DNA of 11,214 nucleotides. Origin: Campylobacteraceae bacterium (GTDB taxonomy: Bacteria > Campylobacterota > Campylobacteria > Campylobacterales > Sulfurovaceae). A program made the position numbers and the translations under genes. Every line of letters begins with the position of its first letter. Within the stretch, counting starts at the first letter, position 1. Under the pieces are notes generated by a model. The model made no database searches. It saw nothing but the letters and a program-made list of their open reading frames with translations, and was not told where the DNA came from. Shown in pieces: positions 1-8,355 of the stretch. The DNA is taken from the NCBI GenBank assembly GCA_027083895.1, contig JALWMN010000190.1, positions 1-11,214 of the forward strand. The letters are read 5' to 3'.

Positions 1-3000
1 CTTTAACATTTTTGCTTGCAGCCCAGAGTGCAATCTATGCCCCAGCAAAGTATGGACTTATTAAAGAGATGCTTGGAAGCAGAAATATCGCAAATGGTAA
101 TGGTCAGGTACAAGCTGTAACAGTAGAGGCAATTTTGTTTGGAGCACTCTTTTACTCTATTCTCTTTGAGTATCTACTGCAAGGAGTTTCTCAGTCGCCT
201 CAAACAATTTTAGAGCAGATTGCCCCACTTGGATTTTTACTGATTACTGCAAGTGTTGTTGAGTTTGCTCTTGCAAGTAAATTAGAGAAGATAGTTCCAA
301 AGACTACTACTAAAAAGGGAGACTTTCAACCAAAACTCTACTTTAACTTTACCTACCTTAAGAAGAATCTTCGCAATATTCATGAGAGTAGCATTGTTTG
401 GGAGTCGATTATTGGTTTAAGTATCCTGTGGGGAATTTCGCAAGTAGTTGTAGCGATTTTTGGCGAATTTTTAAAAGAGAAGCTAGGGGTTACCGATACT
501 GTTGTAGCTCAAGGGCTCCTTGCTCTTAGCGGCATAGGTATGATTTTAGGTTCACTCTTTGCGGCTCGAATGAGCAGGAACTTCATTGAGATTGGGATAA
601 TTCCACTTGGTGCTATTGGAGTTGCTTTGACACTTCTTGCAATTCCATCTGCTGCTAGCTTATCACTTATGGGGAGTTTGATTTTAGCTTATGGCTTTTT
701 TGCTGGAATTATTATGGTGCCACTAAACTCACTTATTCAATTCTTTACGCCAAAAGAGGAGCTTGGGACTATCTTAGCAGGCAATAACTTTATGCAAAAC
801 ATCTTTATGTTTCTCTTTTTGATCCTTACAGCACTCTTTGGCTATCTAAATATCTCATCTACGATACTCTTTTACCTTATTGCACTAGTTGCCTTTGGGG
901 CTGTTATTTATACACTCATTACGATGCCACAATCGCTTGTTCGATATATTGTACGACTTATTGTGCGGATGCGATACAAAATAGATGTCTATGGAATTGA
1001 GAATTTAGAGAGCCAAAGGGGTATTTTGCTGCTTGGAAACCATATCTCCTTTTTAGATTGGGCGATTTTGCAGATTGCATACTCAAGACAGATCCGTTTT
1101 GTGGTCGATAGAGAGTACTACAATAGGTGGTATCTTAAGCCATTTTTGAAATTTGCAAAGACTATACCAATCTCAAGCCGTGCAAGCAAAGAGGCACTAG
1201 AGGAGGTGACCAAAGCATTAAATCGAGGGCAGATTGTTGCTCTCTTTCCTGAGGGCCATATTAGCCGTAATGGCCATCTTGATAGTTTTAAAAATGGTTT
1301 TGAGCGTGCTGCTTCGAAAGTTGATCCAAAAAATGCAGTAATTGTGCCTTTCTATCTGCGAGGACTTTGGGAGGATAACTTTTCGTATGCCTCACGGAAG
1401 CTTAAAAATAGTAGACGTAAAGATATCTCTGTAAGCTTTGGAAAACCAATGCCAATTAACTCTAGAGCCAATGAGGTAAAAAGAGCAGTCTTTGAGCTCT
1501 CTATAGATGCTTGGCAAGAGTATGCTAAGAGGCTTCCAACTATCCCTAATGCATGGCTTGAGAATTTAAGTGAAAATAGCAATAGGTTGGCCATTGCCGA
1601 TTCAACAGGGGTAGAGCTGAGCAAAATACGATTTGCAACAGCAGTCTTCTTGTTTCATAAAAAATTGAAAGCACTCTTAAAAGATGAGCAAAATATTGGG
1701 CTTATTTTACCAACTACTGCTGCTGGAGCTATTGCAAATATGGCAATTTTAACTCTTGGTAAAACAATTGTAAACTTAAACTACTCAAGTGGCGATAAGA
1801 GCTTAGCTTATGCGATTGACTTAGCCGAGATTCAAACAATTATTACGTCAAGACAATTTCTTGTTAAACTCAAAGCAAAAGGCTTTGATATAAGTAAAGT
1901 GTTGGAAAAGGTGAAGGTGCTCTACCTAGAGGATATAAAAAAGAGTATCTCGAAATTAGAGGGCCTTAAGATGCTTTTAGCAGTTAAGATTTTGCCACTA
2001 TGGCTTATTAAATCACTCTATATAGAGCCAAGAGCGATAGATGAAACAGCTGCTATTCTCTTCTCAAGTGGTAGCGAGGGGAATCCAAAAGGGATTGAGT
2101 TAACGCACCAAAATATTATGGGGAATATCAAGCAGATTGCAACACTTATTAATGCAAGTGATGATGATGTTGTACTTGGCACTCTACCAATCTTTCATTC
2201 GTTTGGATTAACTGTAACAACACTTGCTCCACTTATCGAAGATATTACCGTTGTTTGCCATCCTGATCCAACTGATGGGTATGCAATTGCGAAGCTTTGT
2301 GCAAAGTACCAGGCAAATTTTATCTTTGGAACGGCTACATTTTATAGGCTCTATAGTCGAAACCGTAAGATCCATCCAGTGATGTTTGATTCGCTCAAAT
2401 TGATAGTTGCAGGGGCTGAGAAGCTTCCGCAAAAGGTTCGAGAGGAGTTTAGTGCACGCTTTGGTAAGAGTATCTACGAAGGGTATGGAGCTACTGAGAC
2501 AACTCCAGTTGCGAGTGTCAATATTCCAGATGTCGTAATGGTTGATGATAACTACCGTATTCAAGTTGGCAATAAGCCTGGAACTGTTGGTTTGCCCGTA
2601 CCAGGCAGTAGCTTTAAGATTGTTGATCCAGAAAGTTTTAAGGAGTTGCCAATAGGTGAGGATGGGATGATCTTGATTGGAGGCACCCAAATCATGAAAG
2701 GGTATCTGAAAAATCCAAAGAAGACAGAGGAGGTGATTCAAGAGATTGATGGAAGACGATGGTATGTTACTGGTGATAAGGGGCATTTAGATGAGGATGG
2801 CTTCTTAACGATAGTCGATCGATATAGTCGCTTTGCAAAGCTTGGAGGCGAGATGGTAAGCCTTGGTATGGTTGAGGAGCTACTCTCAAGTATTTTAGAA
2901 GAAGGTAGTGCCCTAGCTGTAACTGCAATCGAAGATAGCAAGAAGGGTGAAGCACTAGTAGCTCTTTTAGAGGGGGAGATGGAGCTAGAGGAGCTTAAAC

Positions 3001-3140
3001 GAAGAGTCAAAGAGCTTACCATTAATCCACTCTATAAACCGTCGAAATTTTTTAAGGTAGAGCAGATTCCAAGACTTGGAAGCGGAAAAGTAGATCTTAA
3101 GGGGCTTAAGAGTTTTGCTGTGGAGTTAACAACGAACTAA
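1..3140 (+). CDS. aas: LplT-PlsC-Aas three-domain fusion: lysophospholipid transporter / 2-acyl-glycerophospholipid acyltransferase / acyl-ACP synthetase (5' partial)
   Basis: Likely imports lysophospholipids across the inner membrane and re-acylates them with fatty acids activated on ACP. Numbering here starts at codon 12-14. Residues 1 to about 310 are the hydrophobic MFS part; QSAIYAPAKYG (5-15) matches the LplT signature found near residue 110 of stand-alone LplT. Residues about 325-510 are a PlsC-type acyltransferase with the HX4D box NHISFLDW (His344, Asp349) and PEGHIS (Glu414). Residues about 530-1042 are the AMP-forming synthetase: SSGSEGNPKG (685-694), YGATE (825-829), YVTGD (918-922) and the C-terminal lysine in GSGKVD (Lys1026). 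Order and motifs follow E. coli LplT and Aas, encoded there by separate genes. The frame is open to the left edge and codon 12-14 (TTG) sits inside the MFS fold, so it is not the start; about 105-110 residues are missing. All catalytic motifs are intact. The gene converges on the rml operon. Confidence 0.93.
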   Translation, partial: LTFLLAAQSAIYAPAKYGLIKEMLGSRNIANGNGQVQAVTVEAILFGALFYSILFEYLLQGVSQSPQTILEQIAPLGFLLITASVVEFALASKLEKIVPKTTTKKGDFQPKLYFNFTYLKKNLRNIHESSIVWESIIGLSILWGISQVVVAIFGEFLKEKLGVTDTVVAQGLLALSGIGMILGSLFAARMSRNFIEIGIIPLGAIGVALTLLAIPSAASLSLMGSLILAYGFFAGIIMVPLNSLIQFFTPKEELGTILAGNNFMQNIFMFLFLILTALFGYLNISSTILFYLIALVAFGAVIYTLITMPQSLVRYIVRLIVRMRYKIDVYGIENLESQRGILLLGNHISFLDWAILQIAYSRQIRFVVDREYYNRWYLKPFLKFAKTIPISSRASKEALEEVTKALNRGQIVALFPEGHISRNGHLDSFKNGFERAASKVDPKNAVIVPFYLRGLWEDNFSYASRKLKNSRRKDISVSFGKPMPINSRANEVKRAVFELSIDAWQEYAKRLPTIPNAWLENLSENSNRLAIADSTGVELSKIRFATAVFLFHKKLKALLKDEQNIGLILPTTAAGAIANMAILTLGKTIVNLNYSSGDKSLAYAIDLAEIQTIITSRQFLVKLKAKGFDISKVLEKVKVLYLEDIKKSISKLEGLKMLLAVKILPLWLIKSLYIEPRAIDETAAILFSSGSEGNPKGIELTHQNIMGNIKQIATLINASDDDVVLGTLPIFHSFGLTVTTLAPLIEDITVVCHPDPTDGYAIAKLCAKYQANFIFGTATFYRLYSRNRKIHPVMFDSLKLIVAGAEKLPQKVREEFSARFGKSIYEGYGATETTPVASVNIPDVVMVDDNYRIQVGNKPGTVGLPVPGSSFKIVDPESFKELPIGEDGMILIGGTQIMKGYLKNPKKTEEVIQEIDGRRWYVTGDKGHLDEDGFLTIVDRYSRFAKLGGEMVSLGMVEELLSSILEEGSALAVTAIEDSKKGEALVALLEGEMELEELKRRVKELTINPLYKPSKFFKVEQIPRLGSGKVDLKGLKSFAVELTTN

Positions 3141-3208
3141 TACCAAATCAAAAAAGGAGTTGGAGACTTTAGTATCGAATAATAGTGCCAAACAATTATA
3201 TAATTTTC

Positions 3209-3222
3209 GAGGCAGAAGCCTC
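3209..3222. other. Small GC-rich hairpin between convergent genes
   Basis: GAGGC-AGAA-GCCTC forms a perfect 5-bp stem with a 4-base loop, about 70 bases after the stop of the + strand fusion gene. It lacks a convincing T-run on either strand, so a terminator role for the + strand gene is only possible. It sits beside the perfect 12-base palindrome AATTATATAATT (3194-3205). Confidence 0.35.
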
Positions 3223-3239
3223 CGATTCTTAGACTTTAG

Positions 3240-3279
3240 CAAAAAATAGACTCCATACTGTAAGTTTGTTACTTGGAGT
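3240..3279 (-). terminator. Rho-independent terminator of the MBOAT-rml operon
   Basis: On the - strand the stem is ACTCCA (3279-3274) with TGGAGT (3255-3250). It is extended inside by TAAC (3272-3269) pairing with TTAC read as GTAA on the + strand (3260-3263), with a one-sided bulge. Six T (3246-3241) follow. It lies about 30 bases after the stop of the rmlD fusion gene. On the + strand the hairpin is followed by TTGG rather than T, so it should act on the leftward operon only. Confidence 0.65.
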
Positions 3280-3307
3280 TTGGAACCCTCAATACGGAAT
3301 CCCACAG

Positions 3308-5338
3308 TTACACTTGCGTAACCTGTTTGCGAATCTTATGCCATATATCAAGGGCTAAGCTTTGTGGGAGTTTTACATCATCAAAGGTAACTATTGCACC
3401 CTCTTTAACATCACGAATAAACTCTGCATTGGCTAAGAGACCAATAGGTACATGGTTTGGGTGGTTCTTAATAAATACCGCCTCTCCACGAACATCGAAA
3501 CTTCCAATCCCCTTTTTGATTCTATCGCCAGCTTTTATATCATGTTTAGCTATTGCTGCCACACTAAAGCGAGGGTGCTTACTATTATTAAGGAGCACAT
3601 CGCCTCCATCTAAAATTCGCTTTATAGTCTTAATAATCTCTAAGTGGCAAAGGTGGTAGGTTCGCTCTAAAATGTAGTATGGACCATCACCAAGTTTATA
3701 GTAGCGTAGAGCTCCTGTTTGCTCTTTATCGTGCTCAGCAACAATATAGACTCCAGCAGGGAGTTTTGGAGAGAGCACATAATCGCTTACAGGCTCTCCT
3801 AGCTCTTTTGCTTTTTCTGCTAAGATTGTACCAGCTTCAAGCATACTATCGCTTCTAATCTTCATAAGCCCCTCTTGCACAATGGTTGCCCCAAGCCCAT
3901 TGGCAACAAGAGCTTGTTCTATCTCAACCTTTGTACCATCGGTAAAGGAGGTAACCATCTCAAGTGAAAGGTTCGATTTTGCACCCCAATACTCCATCTC
4001 TTCGCGTGTTGGATTCTCATTGAGGAAGCCTTTGATATTGACATAGGCAAGTGGCTTAAAGCCCATTGCGAGTGCCTCTTCATGAAGCATCGCTTCAACA
4101 CCAGGCTGGTCACCCTCTGCTTCGGTAACAATCCCCTTATCAACAAAATATGATCCTGTAGTTACATGGAATTCAGAGTTCATTGTTACTACCGGAATAT
4201 CGGCTTTAAGAATTCTATCTATACTCTCTGTTGCATAGATTGCATCTCCGCTTGCTTCGACGATGAGGTCGCAGCTCTCGATTAAGTCATCAAGGTTATT
4301 TGTTAAAAGATCTGGACGTATGAAGTCGCTTCGCTTACTGATATCTGTTCGTGTCAATACTTTTTGGAGTTGATAATCAGGGTGTTTCTCTAAAAGTTTT
4401 GCTAAACCGTTGGCAATAAATCCTGAACCGATAACACCGATCTTTGCTCTTTTACTCTTTTTGACATTGATTAGAGAGAGGCACGATTTAAGAGAGTCTC
4501 TCCAGTAGGGAATTGTTAGATTAAACTCTTTTTTAATCTTCTCTTTACTTAAAACACTATATGCAGGTCGTTTTGCAGGTGTAGGATACTCTTTTGTACT
4601 AATTGGGGTAATGCTACAATCGATATTACCTATCTCAAAAATTGCTTGAGCAAAATCGTACCAAGAGCAGTTTCCTTCATTGCTATAGTGGAAAATTTGG
4701 GGCTTTTGATTAAAATCGTAATCACTATTTAAGATATCTAAAATAGCTCTAGCTAAGTCACGTGCATATGTTGGGGTGCCAATTTGATCGCACACTACCT
4801 TTAATGAGTCCCTCTCTTGCCCTAATTGAAGCATAGTTTTAACAAAGTTTGTTCCAGTATGCGAATATATCCAAGAGCTACGAATAATAATTGCTCCCTT
4901 GGGGGCAATCTCTAAAATTTTTTCTTCTGCAGCTCTTTTTGATTTAGCATAAACCCCTTGAGGATTTGTTGGAGCATCTTCACCTAATGGAGTATGGCTT
5001 TGACCATCAAAGACATAATCTGTTGAGATATGGATTAATACAATAGCATACTCTTTTGCAAGTTTTGCAAGATGTGCAACTGCTTCTGTATTGATAGCAT
5101 AGGCACGTTCAGGCTCTGCCTCTGCTTTATCGACAGCAGTGTAGGCAGCACAGTTGACAATGGTGTCAACACTATGCTCTTTAATAAAAGCTTCAACTGC
5201 ACTATAGTCTGTGATATCAAGACTCTCCTTATCTGTAAAGTAGAAGTTGACACCTTTGTAAACTTCATTGGCAACTAATGCTTGGAGCTCACTACCAACC
5301 TGCCCATTTGCACCTGTAACTAAGATATTTTTACGCAT
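3308..5338 (-). CDS. rmlD: Fusion of dTDP-4-dehydrorhamnose reductase (RmlD-like) with a COG4091-type NAD(P) oxidoreductase carrying a SAF domain
   Basis: Protein of 676 residues made of two enzymes. Residues 1 to about 290 are RmlD, which reduces dTDP-4-dehydro-L-rhamnose to dTDP-L-rhamnose: Rossmann motif GANGQVG (9-15), STDYVFDG (105-112, with Thr106, Asp107, Tyr108), and catalytic YAKSK (Tyr130, Lys134). This is a complete RmlD length. After a seam of about eight residues a second Rossmann fold begins, IGVIGSGFIANG (300-311), followed by VEASGD (360-365), TEAEGDQPGVEAML (405-418) and a C-terminal SAF domain (about 590-660), as in COG4091 'predicted homoserine dehydrogenase' proteins, the family that includes the Brucella DXR-like enzyme DRL. 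The substrate of this half is not known. A start at 5371 is in frame, but ATG 5338 fits RmlD better: GAGGAT lies 7 bases upstream, and the overlap with rmlC is 8 bases (ATGCGTAA). Last gene of the operon. Confidence 0.88.
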   Translation of the reverse strand: MRKNILVTGANGQVGSELQALVANEVYKGVNFYFTDKESLDITDYSAVEAFIKEHSVDTIVNCAAYTAVDKAEAEPERAYAINTEAVAHLAKLAKEYAIVLIHISTDYVFDGQSHTPLGEDAPTNPQGVYAKSKRAAEEKILEIAPKGAIIIRSSWIYSHTGTNFVKTMLQLGQERDSLKVVCDQIGTPTYARDLARAILDILNSDYDFNQKPQIFHYSNEGNCSWYDFAQAIFEIGNIDCSITPISTKEYPTPAKRPAYSVLSKEKIKKEFNLTIPYWRDSLKSCLSLINVKKSKRAKIGVIGSGFIANGLAKLLEKHPDYQLQKVLTRTDISKRSDFIRPDLLTNNLDDLIESCDLIVEASGDAIYATESIDRILKADIPVVTMNSEFHVTTGSYFVDKGIVTEAEGDQPGVEAMLHEEALAMGFKPLAYVNIKGFLNENPTREEMEYWGAKSNLSLEMVTSFTDGTKVEIEQALVANGLGATIVQEGLMKIRSDSMLEAGTILAEKAKELGEPVSDYVLSPKLPAGVYIVAEHDKEQTGALRYYKLGDGPYYILERTYHLCHLEIIKTIKRILDGGDVLLNNSKHPRFSVAAIAKHDIKAGDRIKKGIGSFDVRGEAVFIKNHPNHVPIGLLANAEFIRDVKEGAIVTFDDVKLPQSLALDIWHKIRKQVTQV

Positions 5339-5351
5339 AGAGATTATCCTC
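5331..5351 (-). promoter_or_regulatory. Coupled stop/start of rmlC and the rmlD fusion, with ribosome binding site
   Basis: The rmlC stop TAA (5333-5331) lies within ATGCGTAA, whose ATG (5338-5336) starts the next gene. A GAGGAT ribosome binding site (5351-5346) lies 7 bases upstream inside rmlC. This fixes the downstream start and suggests translational coupling. Confidence 0.75.
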
Positions 5352-5903
5352 ATAGTTAAAGAGCTCTGCATGGGCTAAGAGGGGCTGATTTTTATCTTTC
5401 TCTGAGAGCTTTAACTCTTCTAGTGGAAGTGGCCACTCAACTTCGATAAACTCATCATCAAAGGCGATACCCCGATCATGCTCTGGAGAGTAGTAGTTAT
5501 CTACTTTATAGGCAAAGATTGTATCATCCTCTAAAACAACAAATCCATGTGCAAAACCTCTTGGAATAAAGAGTTGGCGTTTATTCTCGGCACTTAACTC
5601 CACAGCCACATACTCCCCAAAAGTAGGACTTCCATCTCGAATATCGACTGCAACATCGAGTACTCTACCTTGAATAACCCGAACCAGTTTAGATTGGGCA
5701 AATGGAGGAAGCTGATAGTGTAATCCTCGCAAAACTCCCTTTGAGCTCTTTGACTCATTATCTTGGCAAAAGTTTACCTTAAAACCCAAAAACTCTTCGA
5801 GTTTATCTTGGCGATAGGTCTCTACAAAATAGCCTCTCTCATCTCCATGTACCTTTGGTTCAATAATTATTACATCTTCAATCTCTGTTCGTATAAACTG
5901 CAT
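5331..5903 (-). CDS. rmlC: dTDP-4-dehydrorhamnose 3,5-epimerase
   Basis: Cytosolic cupin-fold epimerase that turns dTDP-4-dehydro-6-deoxy-D-glucose into dTDP-4-dehydro-L-rhamnose, the substrate of the RmlD half encoded next. At 190 residues it has the normal family length. Visible family marks are HGDERGYFVE (19-28), LRGLHYQ (58-64) with the expected catalytic His62, Lys72 in the substrate loop, IPRGFAHGF (113-121), the NYYSPEHDRGI segment (136-146) holding the expected catalytic Tyr, and Asp170 as a likely partner of His62. The ATG directly follows the TAG of the upstream gene with no gap; GGAG about 8 bases upstream serves as ribosome binding site. The pathway genes rmlA and rmlB are not in the window, so they must lie elsewhere if the full route operates. 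Confidence 0.95.
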   Translation of the reverse strand: MQFIRTEIEDVIIIEPKVHGDERGYFVETYRQDKLEEFLGFKVNFCQDNESKSSKGVLRGLHYQLPPFAQSKLVRVIQGRVLDVAVDIRDGSPTFGEYVAVELSAENKRQLFIPRGFAHGFVVLEDDTIFAYKVDNYYSPEHDRGIAFDDEFIEVEWPLPLEELKLSEKDKNQPLLAHAELFNYEDNLYA

Positions 5904-6869
5904 CTACTTCTCCTTTTCTGTCTTATCAATCGCTTTAGCAATGGCTCTACTTCCTATAGCACTCCCTTTATCATTTAGGTGTGTTCTATCTGCAAAGTGG
6001 CTATTATTGAGTGGTAGATTTTGTAACTTTATGAGTGTACCATTATACTCACTTATAGCTTTAGATACTTTTTCATCAAAGTAGGCGACACCATCTCGAA
6101 CCGATTTATGCTTTTTATAGAGTTCAGGGCGGTAGGGCTGGTGGGCGACATAGAAGTGCATTCCATGCTCTTTTGCAAATTTAGCCATCCGTCCAATTGC
6201 CCGAAAGGATTCCCCATGCATAATTGGAGGATGTGGGAGATACCATCTTCCCCCAACCCCTTTTTGTTTATAGATTTTAAGCGGTACACTTCCAGTGTGG
6301 TCAAAAAGAAGAGAGGTAAACTTATCTGGCTGCATATGCTCCCTCTCCCACTTTTGACTTCGTTCATAACAAAAGAGAAGGTTATTGCATGCATTAAAGT
6401 AGAATCTCAATAGCTTCCACCAAGAGAGGCTATGGTTCATATAGCCAATATAGGTATCTGCCTTAAAATTTTTATACCTCCATGGGTGTGGTAAGTCAGA
6501 GTATTGGGCTGAGTAGATGATTCGTTTTAAATTTGGAAATGCTTTTGAGAGTTTTGTTAACTGTTCAGCCTCAAGTGTTGTCGCTTCGTAAACTGAGAGA
6601 TTGAGAGCATGTTTTACAACTCTTGACTCCTTTTCAAGAATCGATCCTATAACATTGTTAAGGCCAATAGAGGAGCCAACTATAAAGGTGTCAATCTGAT
6701 TGACATCAATCTTGTTTCGAATAAATTTTAGCTTTGCATCGAGTGATATTCTATTTGTAAATGGGGGCGGGTAGTGGGCAGTAAAGTAGCTAGCATAGAG
6801 AATGGCTAGGATAAAGAGAAGAGCAAGAGAGCCAAAAAGGATCTTAAGATAGGTTTTTGCTTGCATCAT
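5904..6869 (-). CDS. Membrane-anchored SGNH-fold protein, probable partner of the adjacent MBOAT acetyltransferase
   Basis: 321 residues. One N-terminal hydrophobic segment (about 9-29) with basic residues before it suggests a signal anchor with the rest in the periplasm. FIVGSSIGLNN (62-72) resembles the SGNH block I with a nucleophile serine (Ser66 or Ser67), and FADRTHLNDKG (292-302) resembles block V with the Asp294-x-x-His297 pair. These suggest a catalytically competent SGNH fold as in AlgJ, AlgX or DltD-like partners, which pass acetyl groups from an MBOAT channel protein to a polysaccharide. The gene starts 12 bases after the MBOAT stop, with AGGA 7 bases before ATG; a second ATG follows at once. 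The family assignment rests on short motifs and gene context, so acceptor and exact role are unknown. Confidence 0.72.
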   Translation of the reverse strand: MMQAKTYLKILFGSLALLFILAILYASYFTAHYPPPFTNRISLDAKLKFIRNKIDVNQIDTFIVGSSIGLNNVIGSILEKESRVVKHALNLSVYEATTLEAEQLTKLSKAFPNLKRIIYSAQYSDLPHPWRYKNFKADTYIGYMNHSLSWWKLLRFYFNACNNLLFCYERSQKWEREHMQPDKFTSLLFDHTGSVPLKIYKQKGVGGRWYLPHPPIMHGESFRAIGRMAKFAKEHGMHFYVAHQPYRPELYKKHKSVRDGVAYFDEKVSKAISEYNGTLIKLQNLPLNNSHFADRTHLNDKGSAIGSRAIAKAIDKTEKEK

Positions 6870-6881
6870 AGCTTAATCCTT

Positions 6882-8333
6882 TTAGAAGTTAAAGTATAAA
6901 AACTCACTCTTCCTATAAAGCATAAAGAGAGAGAGTGCAAAAAAGAGTGTCAAGAGGAGATAGAAGAGGTTTGTTTTAAAGCGGTCTCTCCACTCCATAG
7001 AGTTTGGCATTGCTACCACCACAAAAAAAGCAATAAGAAGCCAAAGCCCCATATAGCTCTCGTTTGCATAGAGTTTTGACCAAGTACCAAAGGGGATCTT
7101 CTCTTGAAGTATACTTAAATAGTCACTCCAAGAGTGAGGGAGTACCAAATCGCCTTGAAACATTCCTTTAAGAACCTTTAGGGCATCATCAAAGCTTTTG
7201 GCTCGAAAGAAGACCCATGCAATATTGATAAAGTTAAAGGTAAGAAACCAAGCCAAAAGTGTAGGAAGCTTTATCTTTAACTTCTGCCAAGCTCGATGGA
7301 TAACTAAAGCTGCACCATGCAATGCCCCCCAAAAGATAAACGTCCAGCCAGCACCATGCCATAATCCACCAAGTAAAAAGGTGATAAAGAGGTTAAGATA
7401 GGTTCTTGCCTCTCCTTTTCTATTGCCTCCAAGCGGAATATAGATATAGTCTCTAAGAAAGTGCGAGAGTGTAATGTGCCAGCGACGCCAGAAATCTTGT
7501 ATAGAGGTAGCCTTATATGGCGAGAGAAAGTTTGTTGGCAGCTTGATATTAAACAGGAGTGCTAAACCTATTGCCATATCGGTATAGCCACTAAAGTCAA
7601 AATAGAGTTGGAAAGTATAGCTCAGCGAGGTACTCCAAGCTTCTAGCATATTGAGCTCTTTAGCAAGATCAAACCCTTGTGTGGCCCACTCTGCAAAGGT
7701 ATCGGCAATGACAACCTTTTTAAAGAGACCCATAAAGAAGATAAAGAGACCCGCGGCAACATTCTCTAAGTTGATAACCTTATTTTTTAATTTTGCAAAT
7801 TGGGGCATCATCTCTTTGTGGTGTACAATTGGTCCTGCAATGAGTTGTGGGAAGAAGGTGACAAAGACAGCATAGTTTAAGAAGTCATACTCTTTTGTCT
7901 CACCACGGTAGCTATCGACTAGGTAGGCAATTTGCTGGAATGTATAGAAGCTAATAGCAAGTGGTAGGGCTAGGTGGAGGAGCTTAATATCACTTCCTAA
8001 AAAATGGTTAATATTAGCAATAAAAAAATCCATATATTTAAAGTAGCCAAGGAGCCCTAAATTGAATGCCACTCCAATAAAAAGGAGTCTTTTCTTTGAA
8101 ACCCTTTTGAGCTTTTTAGGATTTGTTAACTCTCTTCCTAAGCTATAGTTAAAGATCATAGAGATTAAAATGAGTGGCAGATACTTAATATTCCACCAAG
8201 AGTAGAAAAAGAGTGAAGCAAATACCAAAAAGGCTTTACTTGCTTCAGTTAAGTGTCTCTTATTGAGGAAAAAATAGATAAAATAGGTTATTGGCAAAAA
8301 GAGAAAAATAAATTCGTATGAGTTAAATAGCAA
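6882..8333 (-). CDS. MBOAT-family membrane O-acyltransferase (AlgI/DltB-like)
   Basis: Integral inner-membrane protein of 483 residues with about ten or more hydrophobic segments, a typical AlgI length. It begins with MLFNSYEFIFLFLPI, the standard N-terminus of AlgI-like proteins. Signature segments are FFPQLIAGPIV (160-170), FDFSGYTDMAIG (245-256), FWRRWHITLSHFLRDYIYIP (281-300) with His286, and GGLWHGAGW (322-330) with the catalytic His326. Such proteins move an acyl group, usually acetyl, across the membrane for O-acylation of a polysaccharide; the SGNH protein encoded next would finish the transfer. The start codon is TTG (8333-8331), supported by AGGAT just upstream and by alignment to the family N-terminus. 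First gene of the four-gene operon, about 16 bases after the predicted transcription start. Confidence 0.93.
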   Translation of the reverse strand: MLFNSYEFIFLFLPITYFIYFFLNKRHLTEASKAFLVFASLFFYSWWNIKYLPLILISMIFNYSLGRELTNPKKLKRVSKKRLLFIGVAFNLGLLGYFKYMDFFIANINHFLGSDIKLLHLALPLAISFYTFQQIAYLVDSYRGETKEYDFLNYAVFVTFFPQLIAGPIVHHKEMMPQFAKLKNKVINLENVAAGLFIFFMGLFKKVVIADTFAEWATQGFDLAKELNMLEAWSTSLSYTFQLYFDFSGYTDMAIGLALLFNIKLPTNFLSPYKATSIQDFWRRWHITLSHFLRDYIYIPLGGNRKGEARTYLNLFITFLLGGLWHGAGWTFIFWGALHGAALVIHRAWQKLKIKLPTLLAWFLTFNFINIAWVFFRAKSFDDALKVLKGMFQGDLVLPHSWSDYLSILQEKIPFGTWSKLYANESYMGLWLLIAFFVVVAMPNSMEWRDRFKTNLFYLLLTLFFALSLFMLYRKSEFLYFNF

Positions 8334-8355
8334 TCTCTATCCTATTTTTTAAAAA

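Noticed and set aside
2208..2786. 192-codon open frame on the - strand inside the fusion gene
   Set aside because: It is a shadow of a clearly coding + strand region with all AMP-ligase motifs, has no recognisable domain, and has an odd composition.
3209..3222. GAGGC/GCCTC hairpin as terminator of the + strand fusion gene
   Set aside because: The stem is only 5 bp and no T-run follows it on either strand, so it is listed only as a hairpin.
5336..5371. Longer start for the rmlD fusion gene at 5371
   Set aside because: It adds 11 residues before the conserved RmlD N-terminus and a 41-base overlap with rmlC, whereas ATG 5338 has a well-spaced GAGGAT and a typical 8-base coupled overlap.
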